Assembly: GCA_030998015.1 (NCBI GenBank) | Contig: JARWMV010000233.1 | Location: 1,860,001 to 1,924,000 of the forward strand | Direction: 5' to 3' | DNA from: Ceratorhiza oryzae-sativae | Lineage: Eukaryota; Basidiomycota; Agaricomycetes; Cantharellales; Ceratobasidiaceae | DNA: 64,000 nucleotides | In this document: piece by piece, positions 25,374-36,836 of the stretch | Layout: each line of letters starts with the position of its first letter | Position numbering within the stretch: the first letter of the stretch is position 1 | Position numbers and translations under genes: made by a program | The notes under the pieces: generated by a model | Told to the model about the DNA's origin: nothing | Database searches by the model: none | Seen by the model: the letters and a program-made list of their open reading frames with translations, nothing else

Positions 25374-28300
25374 TCACAGCTCCAAGCTGCTAGAACTAGT
25401 CGACTCTTGAACCTCGTCCTCATAGCCCTCTGAAACCTCCATATCCACCTCGATGTCATCCAACTCCTCCGTACCGTCTGATGTGCCAGTTGTCTCGTGC
25501 TGTTCAGGCATTGAGTCCGCCTTGGGTGGTGGCGGGGAGAAAAAGAAATCTTTCCCGTAGTTTAGGAAGAGCTCCTCGTTTTTAAATATGTGCCTATCTG
25601 GATACATGGTAGTAATAATAGCTCGGTACAAAGGGTTTTGGGACTAACCAGCATAGATTCCTAGTCTGAGGACGCCGCCTACGTATCTCCCTATGAGGGA
25701 ATTAGTCTACGTGTTCCCCTTGAAATTATTAAACACGAACATATTGCCCGACAGTTCGCCCTTTTGCCTCTGTAGGGGTGATTAATAAACCGAGATTCGT
25801 TTCCTGCAATGGCTGCATCGATTGTATATTGTATTCCATCGCTATCGACGTTAAAAAGATAGTTGCGATTCGTTTTGTTGTAGATTGGTCTTCAAGAATA
25901 GATTAACACGATACGAGAATTGAACGAGGCGCCTCACATTCTCCTTGCGACTGTCCTCTCATGGATGATTTCACCAGTGTATTCTGGCGATATCAGTTTC
26001 AGTGCACGGCAAAGCTTGGCTGCCATCGTGAATTACCTGCGATCAGGTCACCTTTGACCGCTCGTTCTGAAACGAGGAAGAGACCGAAGCCATATTTACT
26101 GGGTTTGACTTTGGTTTCCTTTGCTACAGTGTTATTCAAATTTCGTCCGAGGAGACAGCATCGTTATAACGCTGACCTTGTATTTTTGCAGCAATAGTTG
26201 CGTATTCCGACACGGGGCGCCGTCTAAGCATATATTCTCAGCCGTGGGTACGCTCAGAATATACCATACCGGACAAACATCTAGCATATGAGCTGAATTT
26301 AGACTTGGCCTAATACGAGTTCTACAACAAAACTCACTTTGCTCCGCACCCCTTGCATAATTCGGGATCACATTCCCGTCGTTGAGCTGCGCATTTACAT
26401 TTATCTGTTCCACAGATGTTGGTACTCGAAGACCTAGTGCACGAGCAGCCTGTTTGCCGTTGTCTGCCTTTGGGAGTGTCGGATTTTAGTGAATATATCA
26501 TCAGAAGGAGGCACTTTACAGGTCGAGTCACACCGGCAATCCCGTAAGCAAAAGCGTTCCTGTTTGAAGCAGGAACACTTTGGGTTCCCCTCACATGGCC
26601 CATCATGCTCGCATTCTTCAAACCTGGAACATATTAAATGAATTTAGTTGATCCAAAAGACGATATGTTCTTACGCGGGCAAACGTTTACGTTCTTGAGG
26701 TAGCACAAATGGATCAGCAGCTGTTGCAATATCGCGTTAGACACAACTTACCGATGGGCTTTTGTTTGCCACGCTTCTTCTCTTGTTCTATTTCTGACTC
26801 GTCCGACTCGAGACCCGTATCTGGAAACAGTTTGTTTCTCATTTGGTACGCCTGTGGACAAACTCTCTTCAGCATGCCCCATTTGATAGAATGGGGTTTT
26901 GTACCTGCCGACAAGTATAAGAACCTCCCCCGAAAATCGCAATATCGCACGGGGTCGCGTCTGGTAACTGCTTCCAGTTTAGCTCTAGCTCTGCTTGAGC
27001 GTTCTCCGACAAATCGTCCCCTTCGTCGTGAACCACTATCTCATCGTTCTGTCGATTCGTCAGTAGCAATCAACTAAAACTGACCCGACAGGCGTACCGA
27101 GTCATCAGCGGTTTGTGGAGCTGCTACCAACGACAAGAAGCAATCATTGTCGCATTCCGAGCTGTTCTCGCGCTTCGCCTGAGCAATGAGCTGGCTGACT
27201 TTCAACTTGGGCGTCGAGAATTTTGGATACAACGGCCCTATGCCTCGCTTCCCTGGATTTTTCCTTGTCGCTCGATGAAAGGTCTGATCTGCAAATTACA
27301 AGCTAATAAAATCCGTAGGAGATGGTCCTGTGGTTTACACTTACAATGTACTTTGCATGGCCAATACGAGTAACAGTCTGGGTGATGGCACTGGGTTCGC
27401 GCAGCATCGATAGCCATATGAAGAGGGGTGGGGGTAATGTGGGGATTCAACAATTCATCGAGTGGTAGGGGCGGAAGTAAAGCATTTTGCCGGTATATTT
27501 CGTCTAGATTTGGGTACGTCCTATAATACTGTCAGAAAATAGCCCTAGCATACTAATGCACAAACCTATTTTGCAAGACTTTACAAAGTTGCTTGACCTT
27601 TTGAGAAAGAACTCGCGTTTGGTCGATTGCTTTGGGGGTCAAATTATGAGCAAAAAGCAGTCGCTGGAGCGTTGCAGCCTCGATTATATCCTCTAAAGAC
27701 GCAATCCGTTCAGAAGAGTCCTACGTAAAACATATGAAGATGTTCACCATTGTTATCCCAATGCATCCGCGAGTCACGCCAAGCCTCGATGTCATGAAAG
27801 TTGTCCAGATAGTCCTCCAAATCGCCGTGCGGCATGTCCCAAACTTCTGGTGGTATGAAGAACAGGGTTTCTTGGCTGTATCCCACGTTGCCTCTAGTTT
27901 CTGCATTGGCTATCCTTCCTTTTCGTATCTTATCCCGGTCGGCTAGTATTTTCTTTCTGTCGCTCTTGGTGGCTATTTGAGCCTTGGCTAGCAATCTGAA
28001 CTCGGCATCATCTTCATCGACCCACAAGTCGCCTCGAAAGTAAGCACTGTGTTGAATCGGGGTGTAGGCAGTATAGCTAGGGACAGGATTAGGAAGTTCT
28101 AGCTCTTCCCACACCTCGGCAGTCTGAGAATCCGGTTCGATAAGCCCATCATCCAAGTCCAGCTCGGTCTCGTCAAAATAAGAGACGAAATGCGACGGCT
28201 GGGGTTCAAATTGAGTAACTCATTTTTCGCGGGTGTGTCGAACACAGTTTGGTCGAGCTCCTCGTCCATCAGGTTAACTTTTCCGGATTCGGGATAGAGG

Positions 28301-28413
28301 ATGCGACTCGAGGCCGTGATGTATTGGGGCAGGTACGATTCGTAAAACTCGTCCCAGCATTCTCTAAGAATAGATTCCGCAAGCTCGGTCGTAGTATCAT
28401 TATTGATGTCCAT
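25374..28413 (-). CDS. KMT6: E(z)/EZH2-type histone H3K27 methyltransferase (PRC2 catalytic subunit)
   Basis: The frame begins at ATG 28413 (MDINNDTTTELAESILRECWDEFYES) and runs through many exons. A middle region (about 26700-27450) includes cysteine clusters such as CHHPDCYSYWPCKVHCKC and a segment NWKQLPDATPCDIAIF. The pre-SET CXC domain follows (SCTRSSSTNICGTDKCKC, CAAQRRECDPELC, about 26330-26480). The SET domain is split by short introns: SPEYTGEIIHERT, YNKTNRNYLFNVDSDG, FINH...ANC, LRLGIYA and NEELFLNYG. A 51-nt intron (GTTCGT...CTCATAG) removes an in-frame stop between NCRAI and WRYVGG. An acidic Ser-rich tail follows SET. With EED and SUZ12 partners this enzyme deposits H3K27me3 for facultative silencing. 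The CXC plus SET pair makes the assignment strong. Confidence 0.9.
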
Positions 28414-28539
28414 GAGAAACAGTAAACTTAATGCTCAAACTACTGATACAGTTACACAAGACCAAAGCCTATGGTGGTTCGCTGCGGGTCACAAGCAGCT
28501 CAGGAGCCACAAACAACATACAACAAACACAAGGGGCAA

Positions 28540-29277
28540 TCACTTGGACGATACCATCGGCATCTTCCTCACCCACTCCCGGTTCGTCAACTCCTTCAAA
28601 CAAAACGCAGCAAACCCAGCCCTCGAAAGAAACGTGTGCATCTTCCCATCGCCCACGTACCCAGCCACCGTTTGCTCGTTTTCGCTCCTGGTCAACAACG
28701 GAACTCGTACGACCGTCCAGTCGATGCCGTCGCCCTCTTTTTTGATCGTTTCTCCAATCGCGACCACGTCTGCGTAAGCGTCATATGCTGTAACCTTGAC
28801 ACCTTGAACCAGCGTCCAGATGGCCAAGTCGTGCTTGTCGGCTGGGTCATGGATACTGACGGTCCCGAGCAAAACGATTCGCTTGCACGTTACTTCGGGT
28901 TCTTTCATAATCCGAAGGATAAGAGAGTAGGCTTTGGCGAGTGGCTTTCCCGAGGGGTGTGCCCCTGGGAAATGAGAGGGTGTCGTGCCAGGACCAAGAT
29001 TTGATAGAATGGCATCGACGTTGCGCATCGAATGGCGTAAAGAGTCTTCGTCTACGAGCTCGCCCTTGTTGACGATGACCGACTCGTGTGATGCGATGTC
29101 TATTTTTGTTTCAAACGGTTAAACATGGGTTTCGTTGGTGTGGTGTGAAATGACAATACCATCGGGCAGCTTCGACGGATTTCTCACGTAGATGGTTACA
29201 ATATGTCCAGCATCAAGAGCTTTGTAGATGAACTGGATTCCCATTGCCCCAGTTCCGCCAAGCACGAGGATACGCAT
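28540..29277 (-). CDS. NAD(P)-binding Rossmann protein (NmrA/SDR-like)
   Basis: The start ATG at 29277 opens MRILVLGGTGAMGIQFIYKALDAGH, a glycine-rich GGTGxxG dinucleotide loop followed by VRNPSKLPDG, the pattern of atypical SDRs of the NAD(P)H-binding/NmrA type. One intron of about 50-60 nt near 29100-29145 links to the second exon (MRNVDAILSNLGPG..., TVVRVPLLTRSENEQTVAGY, CLKELTNREWVRKMPMVSSK*). The total of about 230-240 residues is short but normal for the group. An in-frame ATG farther upstream exists, but the start next to the Rossmann strand fits better. The substrate cannot be told from sequence. Confidence 0.8.
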
Positions 29278-29662
29278 GATGGGTACTTTGTTTGAAAGAT
29301 CAAGTGGCTCAAGTGGATCTTGGACAACACAGAGACTGGGCAGCAGCAAAACAACTAACTAGTGGAGTGTTGAGGTTCGAGTTGCCAGAGTAGGGTGTAG
29401 TGGAGATGTGCGAGGCAAACCCAATTTGAGCCACGTTGATGGTTGTACGAGAGGTGAGTTACACAGGTGAGATGACGTCAACCTCGTGGGGCTGTCCGAT
29501 CGTAGACTCGGCGCCCCCATCCTTGGGTTCTGAATCTCATATGTAAAGGGCACTCTCGTCATGGCATGCTCCAGATTGGGACGGAAATATTTCTACCCTT
29601 TTCATTCCATGATCGCTGATCCATAAGTTACATTCCACTCGAACCCTTGATCTCATTGACCT

Positions 29663-31370
29663 CTACCCCGGTCTCGGCCAAGTAATTCCACCCTGCAATC
29701 CTTTACTCGCCCTCTTCAAATTCTCCCTCATCCCCTGATCCACATCATCATCTACACCAAACATCAGCACCTACCTCCCATTCAACACCTCCAAACTCAC
29801 CTCGATCTATAATATCATCATCCGCATCGACATCGTACTCCCTATTCTCATCATCATCAATCTCCCCATCATCCCCTCCGACTCTCCTCGCAGAGAACCC
29901 GCCCGAGCCCCGGAACTGCATCACAGGCTCGTCATCGTCGTCCTCGCCCGCGTCATCCCATCTGTCGAGGTACGGGTTTTCTCGACCTGCCCAATGCGCG
30001 TTGGGGCCTTGTGCTCGTTCACGATCGACAGCAAGATCTTTCATGAGTCGGTCGATCGAATCCTTTTTCGTGCCGGCGGCTTTATCGTCCTAGTCGATAT
30101 AGTGAATATGAGAATCAATCCGGATGTTCACGAATATGCTACTCACCCTCTCCTTTTTCAGTCTCTCGAGCTCGGGTTTGTATTGACTGGGGATCCGAAA
30201 TCAGAGTGAGAGTCCCGAAAGGTGGATCTTCCAGCTTTGATCACGTACGTTTCGTATTCTTCCCGCGCCTCTTGGACAGCCTTGAAGAAATCGGCCACTC
30301 CAGCTCCAGTTGCGGACGATACCCCTACAGCCTAAAACAAAGTGAGAAGCGGGCGCCAACAAGTATTCCCATACTAACCTTGAGATGTCGGTAAAACTCG
30401 TCGAGAACAAGAGACATGCTATTCATCAAACTGCTCATGTATGTCGGCTCGCCATCCGCGTCTCGGTGTTCTCGTGATGAGAGTGCAGCTTGGAACGCTA
30501 TCGAGACAATACAGATAAAGCGCAGGAGGGGAGAATTGAGAAAACCAAACGCACCCTCAAAGTCGGACATCCATTCTACCGCGAATTCATGTGGCGTGAC
30601 ATCGGTCTTGTTGAATACCAAGATGAATGGCAGTCTGGTCTTGTACAATATACTGAGACCTATGCATAAGAATTGTAATGCCGATATAGAGTGGTCGGAC
30701 TACGAACCTGCACGCATACAACATGTTGCTCATAAACGTCGCCGGGGCAGCACAGCGAGGTGTATCAACCACATAAACCAAACAGGCTGGACCAGCCGCG
30801 GCCAGTGCATCCGTCAAGATGGCTCCCGACGCCGACCAAGTGAAAATCTCAATCTGACCCGGCGTGTCTAGGATCACATAACTATACAGCCCACTATGAG
30901 TACGAGTGGGGAAAGAGCACGAGGAGGAACTGACTCGACTTCAGATGCACGTTTCTCCACAAGCGTCAGGACCTGGTCAAACTTGGTCGTGAAAAGGTTG
31001 AGAGATGTGAGAATGCCACCGTTTGGACCTAGATTGTACCTAGAGCCTGAGATTAGCACTATTCCGGTAAGCTGATTCAATCTGCGCACTGTTTCATGAC
31101 CTCTCGATAGTCCACCGTGTCCCGAATGTCGATATTCGCTTCGAAGGGTACGTTGGCAACAGCTGGGTCAAGATTGATCACATACGGTGCCCGAGGAGAC
31201 CCAGTTACGGGCGATGGCGTTGAACGAAGGTAAGAGTTGATACGCTGGACGAATGTCGTCTTTCCAGAGCCGGCCATGCCAATGGTGATAATAGTGATCG
31301 GTGGCTTTTTGTCGGTGCCTGCAGAGGCTGGAGGGGCAGCGGTAGAGGTCGATGCTTCGGGCTGTGACAT
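29663..31370 (-). CDS. GPN1: GPN-loop GTPase 1 (Npa3/XAB1), RNA polymerase II import factor
   Basis: MSQPEASTS... (ATG 31370) leads into [20 protein letters not shown], the P-loop. Then come [23 protein letters not shown], the diagnostic [16 protein letters not shown] with the GPN insertion, [36 protein letters not shown] (base recognition) and an acidic C-terminal tail ([15 protein letters not shown]). The last intron (gtgagtttgg...gtgtag, about 29750-29805) splices ...DIIDR to a final exon ending WPRPG* at 29663. GPN1 works with GPN3 in nuclear import and assembly of RNA polymerase II. Six or more short introns interrupt the gene. Confidence 0.93.
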
Positions 31371-31696
31371 GGTGGTGTAGTTATCTGTTTTTGGTTTGTC
31401 GGTTAGTGAGATATAGAAACACTGGAGAGTAATCACTCACCTTTACAACCGAATTGTCTTTCCTAGTCCCTAAATCACCAGCCAATCAACTCAATTACCA
31501 CTAGAAACCAGAGGAGATCAGCTTTGGCTACTCTGTTAAGCAACAACTGAGCCAAGCAGGATCTGGTGCTCACCTTGGTGGCGGTTAATTTTGAGTTTCC
31601 TGGCTTGGGCGTTTCTTAGCCTTACGTCAGTGCAGACCCTAAGGCGTACGCACTCGCATCTGTCGACCACATCCACATTCTATCCACGACACCATC

Positions 31697-33078
31697 ATGT
31701 CCGGCGACGACAACTCTGGCGGGCACACGCTTGGGGGTGGACCAGCAGAACCCCTTCCAGCCGAGTGGGCTGCGCGTGTGTCGGGCGGGGGGTCGAGCTC
31801 GCGGGGGGGAGCAGCGGCCGGGAGGGTCGGTCGCATCGGCGACTGGGGAGGATCCAATCCGTGCGGTGTCTATGCGAGTATCTCGTACGAATGCTCATCT
31901 CACCCGTCCACAGACAATCATCTCGAAACGCAGGCGGCCGATTCGCCACCCTCCGAGACCTCGCATCCGGCGGCGGCGGCCCACCCCCGCCGTCCCGCCA
32001 GCCCGCGCCCGCGCCCGAGAGCGACGACGAAGACGAGGGCTCAGGCCAGCCTCTCAATTTCTTTACTGGCGGCGAACGATCCGGTCTCTCTGTCGAGAAC
32101 CCTGACGCGCCTCGCCGATCCGGCCCACCGAGCCTAGTGCGCGATATATTCAAAAAGGCAGCGGAGGGATCGGGGTCGGCTGCTCCACAGACCAGTGGGC
32201 CTTCGTCTCGGTACTTTACGGGCGGTGGGCATACACTAGGATCAGACGAAGTCGAGTCGACGTATATCCCCGATCCAAACGCGCCGCCACCAGGCGAAGA
32301 GGCGAGTCTCTCGTACCTGGATTCAGACCAGAAATCTAACACATCAAAGCAGGAGGAAGAAGTCGCCATCCGCGAAATCACGTTTTGGCGAGACGGCTTC
32401 AGCATCGCCGACGGTCCTCTTCTCAAATACGACGACCCAGCCAACCAAGCGATCCTCGACGCTATCAATTCTGGATCCGCCCCTCCCTCGCTCCTCAACG
32501 TCCGTGTGGGCCAACCGGTCGAGCTCCGTGTCGCACGCCGGACGACAGAGGAGTACCAACCCCCGCCGCCCAAGCCCGCCACGCCGTTTTCGGGTTCGGG
32601 GAACAGGCTCGGAGCACCGATTCCAGATCCCGCGCCAAGCGGGAGTAGAGCTATGCCTGGGTCGTTTTCCACGCCGTCTGCAGGGACGGCTGAGCCTGAT
32701 GCGATTCGTCCGAGGTTTGAGGTGGATAATTCCTTGCCGACGACGAGTATCCAGGTTCGGCTTGCGGATGGGACTCGGTGAGTGGTGTCTCGAATGTTCA
32801 ACTATGGCAATTGAATTGAATTTGCTTCAATCCAGCCTCACCTGCCGCATGAACCTCACCCATACTGTTGGCGACATTCGCAACTTTATCAATGCGTAAG
32901 TCTACAAACCCTTGTACTAAGTCCCTCCTAACCCAGAGAAATCAGGTCAACTCCCGGCGCAGCCTCGCGTCCATACACAATCGGAACGACATTCCCGAAC
33001 CGTGTCCTCGAAGACGACAACCAGACCGTGGAGAGCGCCGGGATCAAAGGGAGTGTTGTGGTGCAGCGATGGGTTTGA
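31697..33078 (+). CDS. SHP1: p47/Shp1 family UBX cofactor of Cdc48
   Basis: Exon 1 (ATG 31697) encodes [24 protein letters not shown] and a Gly/Ser/Arg segment. A 53-nt intron (gtgcgg...ccacag) splices to [12 protein letters not shown], as in other p47 proteins. The SEP domain follows: [33 protein letters not shown] and [14 protein letters not shown] Pro-rich linker then leads to the UBX domain: [32 protein letters not shown], then [14 protein letters not shown] and SVVVQRWV* at 33078. These factors recruit Cdc48/p97 to ubiquitylated substrates and membrane fusion. The classical N-terminal UBA domain is not evident, because the start lies just before the GHTLGGG motif. Two introns split the UBX part. 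Confidence 0.92.
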
Positions 33079-34708
33079 GAGCAGCCGTGATGGTTTGTGA
33101 TAAATAAATTTAAAGTGCATGCGAGTAGCGAGAGCTATTTATAATACGGAGCCTCATTTCTGCATTGAATGTTGGCGAACGATTGAGAATGCGTTGTCTG
33201 ATGCATCTACTCTGCGAGCTAATTTAAATTGATTCCAAATCAATCTGAAAAAGTTGTGTTTGGGTGTCCATAACTACGAAATAATGCAACAGACCAGCGG
33301 TAGACCGATCTAAACGACGAAGCCGACACGGAGCTAACCATCCGTGCCAAGCGTAAAGCTTATTTCCAGCCGGGCAGTTACGTTACGCCAAGATCATGCG
33401 TTGAACACTCCCGATAGGGCCATCTTGAATTGGCTCTGGGGGTATGTATCCACCATGACGTTGACTGTTCGGGAGCAACGAACGTTGCGGACCGCAAAAC
33501 TAATCGAGTGCTGCACGATCAGTGGCTGTACTGATGCCCCCCACTTGGCCTCGGCGCAAACAAAACGTCCGTCGTCTCGCGGCAGTTCAGACGATGGCGG
33601 GCTTTGGGCAACTGTTCCTGGACGGGGACGAAACTTGAAACAAATTATCAGCAACAATATTAGGTGCTTGTTCTACGACTATCTTCGCATATGCTCGAGG
33701 ATGATTGCTTGGACCCTACTCTGTTGACGACAAAGATATCCGGATGCATTCATTGAACGAGGCAGACCAGCCAAGAACGCCAAGGTTTCTGATTTGACTG
33801 GCTTTGGGACCCTTGTGTTGATTCGTGAGTCTAAATATGCTCACCGAGGTCCCATGCCATTCAGTTTGGTCCATTCATCCGTCTGGACAGTCAGTAGACC
33901 AAAAACACTTTGGATGCGATATAAAACTAGGCGTGAAAGGAGTTCACACACTTGCTAACTCCCGCTGCTTCTATCTTATCTCAAACCCACTACAATTCAT
34001 GTCTATCCCAAGCTCTTCCTCCCAATTAAGGGTACGCATATCACCAAGAGGCTCGGATCGTGTTCTGACTTGAATCTACTCCTAGATTGTTATTCCAAGC
34101 CAAATCCGACCTCCTCGGCCAGAAGTCACTCGAATCATATCCGAGCGTCGATTTGTCCAAGGGTTGGGCTACATCTATGCAGACGCTACTCCACGTCGAA
34201 CCAAGCATGCTGCACGCCGAGCAAACTATGGAGATGAAAACACAAAGAATGTCATACGAGACGAGGTGCTGCGCGAAGTATGTCTATTGATACTATACGA
34301 ATGTTTGAGCTGACAGAGAGTGTAGCATGATGTAGCTTTCAGTCGAACATGGACAGCCTCGAGCTGCGCGTTGTCTGATATATCTACTGCGTCTCCTGGG
34401 GCCTTGGAACGAGCGGACCAAGACTCGCTACGAGATGAGGCTACCCCCAAACCACGTTCCAGTTCGTTTAGGTTGCTGGTTCAACATATGACTAGACCGT
34501 TCAAAAAGGCTCACCCTTCTGTATAAACATCCAACAATAAAATACATGTCAGATTCTACGCCCCGTCTCTTGTATAGTCGAGCATGCCGATGAATGTTCT
34601 TGGCTGGCACCGAATCTGTGTGCTTGAGCCAAATATGGAGGGTGTTAATCCGTATCTTTGGTGTTTCCGTTGATCAAACTCAACAATCCCGCCGTTATTG
34701 CGAATAAT
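33079..34708. other. Gene-poor DNA
   Basis: It contains the 3' UTR of the p47 gene and short unsupported frames (for example 33344-33727). No conserved domain or clear repeat end was seen. Confidence 0.4.
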
Positions 34709-34947
34709 GGATAGCTTCCCGCAGGATCTAAAGCCAAGCCAGACCAAGCTAGGCCCTTCTAAAGTCTGGATAACATCACATTTTACTAGCGACTCATTGC
34801 TCCATTTTTGTGATCGCTTCACCTTTAGGATGGTTTAGTTTAGCTAAGCTGTGGTTTAAATCGCGGGAAGCTATGCGATGATGTCATCCAGACTTTAGAA
34901 GGCGTAGCTTAGCCTAGCTTGGCTTTAGATCCCGCGGGAAGCTATCC
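34709..34947. mobile_element. MITE-like element with long terminal inverted repeats
   Basis: About 239 bp runs from GGATAGCTTCCCGC to GCGGGAAGCTATCC. The left 67 bp (34709-34775) and the right 67 bp (34881-34947) are inverted copies at roughly 90 percent identity, sharing blocks such as ATCTAAAGCCAAG and CTTCTAAAGTCTGGAT. There is no coding capacity. I could not see an unambiguous target-site duplication. A non-autonomous inverted-repeat element is the simplest reading. Confidence 0.7.
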
Positions 34948-36076
34948 ACTATCAATCACTTGGGCTCTTCAGACTTGACCCGAAGTCGAAAAAGGATACC
35001 CCAGAGCGTATCTCGAAACCCCAGAACTCGAGCGGTGCTGATTTGGTGGCCATCTGGTTCTTGAAAGGTTGCCCAACTGTAGCTACTTTTGGCTATCCTT
35101 TGGTACTTGGGTCCTTCAACGATGCGTATAGCCCAATTAAGGCGACCGCATAGAGTGGGAGGATTTATGCACGAACAGTTTTGAGAGGGTTCAGAATCGA
35201 AGCTGGTTGGACGGACTTGATCGCTCATTTGAACACGTTTGATGTGGTTCAGATGGTGCTACGACGGTTGCAAGCTTGCCGAAGCAGAAGATTGAGCCTG
35301 CCGTATGCCGAGGCCTAAGAACGCACAATCATAATGTAACCCGCGAACCAAAGACTTCAAATCGCTCCAAACTTGGTCCCAGGTCACGCACACGCCAGCG
35401 TATGTGTTTCCTCGGGTGGCAAACGAATTTAATGTAAGGCTTGTGTAGATATAGCCGGAATTACGGCTTCATCAGGGTATTCTAAAGTGGGTTGGGTTTT
35501 TGATTGTCCATACTTTCGCTGATGTTTCCCCAGCCGTTGCCACCCGTTACGCAACAGCGGGGAAGAGGCGCATATATGGTGATAAACCTTGCCTGCCGAG
35601 GTCCATTCTGCGCAAGATACTACATCAGAGCCCAGAGCACTCTGAATAGTTGTTTCTCGGCTTGAATAGCGAATTTTGAGATTTCATTATTCTTGAGCGG
35701 TCTTAATATCCAAGTCGACCTACGAGCTCTTTAATACGTATCGCAGAAATGAAGTACTTGACCTTATGACTTCTTAGCCGATATATTTGTTCTTGGCATG
35801 CAGGATACCTGGGCGAGTTCTACCTATGTCCCATGCACTTACTACCTACTGGTATCCTGAGGGTCCAATAGCCAGCACGGGTAAGCGTTATGCATGAATG
35901 TCTATGATGGCATCACGGGGTTTCCCTCGGTTTTAATACACGGTATTGCACCTATTTGCAATTTTTTGCCCGAAAACTTGTCGTAGCAATGTTGGGCTCG
36001 TTCGACAAGACCTTGAACTCCAAAAACCTTAAATCGAACTTGAGATACATATCACGGGAGTCGTACCCCTATTCAA
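34948..36076. other. Gene-poor DNA
   Basis: No supported coding region. Short frames such as 34956-35228 (minus) have no recognisable motif. Confidence 0.4.
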
Positions 36077-36148
36077 TCCGATGTGGTGTAGCGGCTAAAA
36101 TTATCACATCTCGCGCGATAGCCCGATACTTGATTCCCAGTATCGGGG
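36077..36148 (+). pseudogene. Decayed tRNA-Glu (CTC) copy
   Basis: Over 72 nt this matches the intact tRNA-Glu genes at 53446 and 60487 at both acceptor ends (TCCGATG...TATCGGG) and in the D arm. It carries substitutions in the anticodon stem (ATCAC opposite GCGAT) and a destroyed T-arm 5' strand (CGATACTTGATT instead of CTGGGTTCGATT). The B box is therefore lost and the T stem cannot pair. The CTC anticodon itself is still readable. Confidence 0.85.
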
Positions 36149-36836
36149 ACTTTTGCCCCCACCCTAGATAGCGGAGGTGTTCCCTCCTGTCTTGCTGGCC
36201 AACGTATACATTATTTGTCAGGTTCGGTTAATTGGCGCTTATGAGGCTTATGCGCGGGGAAGATTTTCTGCTCCTGTACTCCTTTTGGCTTGCGAAGTTA
36301 ATTTATAATAACGCAATGGATCCATCCTTTTATTTGTGTAAAGCCACAGTTGAGATGCCGCAGCTGGCGAGTCGGATCGCAGCCCCTCCTAACAATCACT
36401 ATCACTAGCAACTGCCCGTCTCCTCCACGATTTCCATAATGTTTCTCCGCGAAAATGGAGTCCACACAACCCTTTTTGGATTGAACTTCCCCTTCGCCGG
36501 TATTTCGGAGATATATATAATATGCTTCGATCAGACTGTCACCACGGTATTAACTTCACGGCTCCCTTTCCCTTTGATTGGCCAGTCGCATCCATTGCCG
36601 AAAAAACGTATTCTCCCGACATCGTAAGCATATGACCTAAATTAATTTCTCGGCTCTCATACTGGCTATGGGATAGTTGGCCTAGTGATTTACTCCAATA
36701 TTTGCGCAGCCGCTTGGATCACTACGCAAGCTGCCGGGCTCGTCCGAAGTATCACGCACCCGGGATGTATAAAACTCTGGGAGTATGGGGGGACGAGGAC
36801 CAGCAATCCGCCTTTCCTTTCCCTCCCTGATTATCA
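36149..36836. other. Intergenic, upstream of the cellulase gene
   Basis: About 690 nt. It holds the cellulase promoter; no other feature is supported. Confidence 0.4.

Noticed and set aside
31695..32801. 368-codon minus-strand frame opposite the p47/Shp1 gene
   Set aside because: The plus strand encodes clear SEP and UBX domains. The antisense frame exists because of GC-rich codon bias.
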